Below, piece by piece: positions 5,090-5,127 of a stretch of DNA of 5,127 nucleotides. The first letter of the stretch is position 1. Each line of letters opens with the position of its first letter. The stretch is from assembly GCA_965662365.1 (NCBI GenBank), contig CBFIHR010000145.1, forward strand, positions 1 through 5,127, given 5' to 3'. A program made the position numbers and the translations under genes. The stretch is from CAWVWD01 sp965662365 (GTDB lineage: Bacteria; Bacteroidota; Bacteroidia; Chitinophagales; Saprospiraceae). The notes under the pieces are model-generated. The model was not told the origin of the DNA. It saw only the letters and a program-made list of their open reading frames with translations, and made no database searches.

Positions 5090-5127
5090 ATGTCAAGTAT
5101 AACTTGGCACTACTTTACAAATCACTA
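5090..5127 (+). CDS. Possible start of the next gene (partial, unrecognised)
   Basis: ATG at 5090-5092 opens a frame that runs to the window edge, reading MSSITWHYFTNH over 12 codons. The start follows AAATTTAATTTTAATAATT, the same A/T-rich, Shine-Dalgarno-less context as the ilv genes, and lies 56 bases after the ilvN stop on the same strand. The N-terminus does not look like IlvC, IlvA or LeuA, which often follow ilvN in this phylum, and I do not recognise it. Twelve codons without a stop is weak evidence, so the call rests mostly on start context and position. Confidence 0.35.
   Translation, partial: MSSITWHYFTNH
5091..5109. repeat. Inverted repeat overlapping the putative downstream start codon
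   Basis: TGTCAAGT (5091-5098) pairs with ACTTGGCA (5102-5109), 8 bp with one G-T wobble and a 3-base loop (ATA). It overlaps the possible start codon at 5090-5092. It may be an operator, a translation-blocking hairpin, the tip of a repeat that extends past the window, or chance. Confidence 0.3.

Noticed and set aside
5093..5127. Minus-strand frame entering from the right edge and ending at base 5093 (VICKVVPSYT)
   Set aside because: Only ten codons are visible and the family is not recognisable, so it cannot be preferred over the + strand start at 5090.
1..5127. CRISPR array, tRNA or rRNA genes, phage or defence genes
   Set aside because: No regularly spaced long repeats, cloverleaf folds, rRNA-like sequence or defence-type proteins are visible. 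The large genes are all amino acid biosynthesis.

Overview
This window carries the head of a branched-chain amino acid (isoleucine/valine/leucine) biosynthesis operon, ilvD-ilvB-ilvN, on the + strand, with a long regulatory leader in front of it. The organism is most likely a member of the Bacteroidota. The DNA is AT-rich, and the start codons follow A/T-rich stretches with no Shine-Dalgarno sequence. The best promoter match has the Bacteroidota form (TTTG, 19 bases, TAnnTTTG), and the three proteins read like Bacteroidota family members. This assignment rests on pattern recognition, and I cannot resolve the class or genus.

Layout. Bases 1-197 are the 3' end of an unrecognised gene, closed by a strong hairpin at 238-277. 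Bases 278-803 hold no large gene but are regulatory. They contain a promoter at 443-473, a 17-residue leader peptide at 566-619 (MKFVVVINIIVVILDFT, 10 of 17 residues Val, Ile or Leu), a candidate antiterminator at 622-666, a 15-bp terminator hairpin at 651-685, and a further dyad at 703-720. ilvD (804-2477) is followed by an 85-base spacer holding an unusual inverted array of 7-base repeats. ilvB (2563-4311) is followed by a 191-base spacer that looks like a small dispersed inverted-repeat element. ilvN (4503-5033) is followed by a short hairpin and the possible first 12 codons of another gene.

How it works together. IlvB (catalytic) and IlvN (regulatory) form acetohydroxyacid synthase, the committed step. 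IlvD is dihydroxyacid dehydratase, two steps later. The intermediate reductoisomerase (ilvC) is not in the window. Control is predicted at two levels. The leader peptide would sense charged Val/Ile/Leu tRNAs and set read-through of the terminator before ilvD. The ACT domain of IlvN would give valine feedback on the enzyme.

The most interesting region is the leader. It appears to be a complete ribosome-stalling attenuator with three competing RNA pairings. The two repeat-bearing spacers inside the operon are the next most interesting features.
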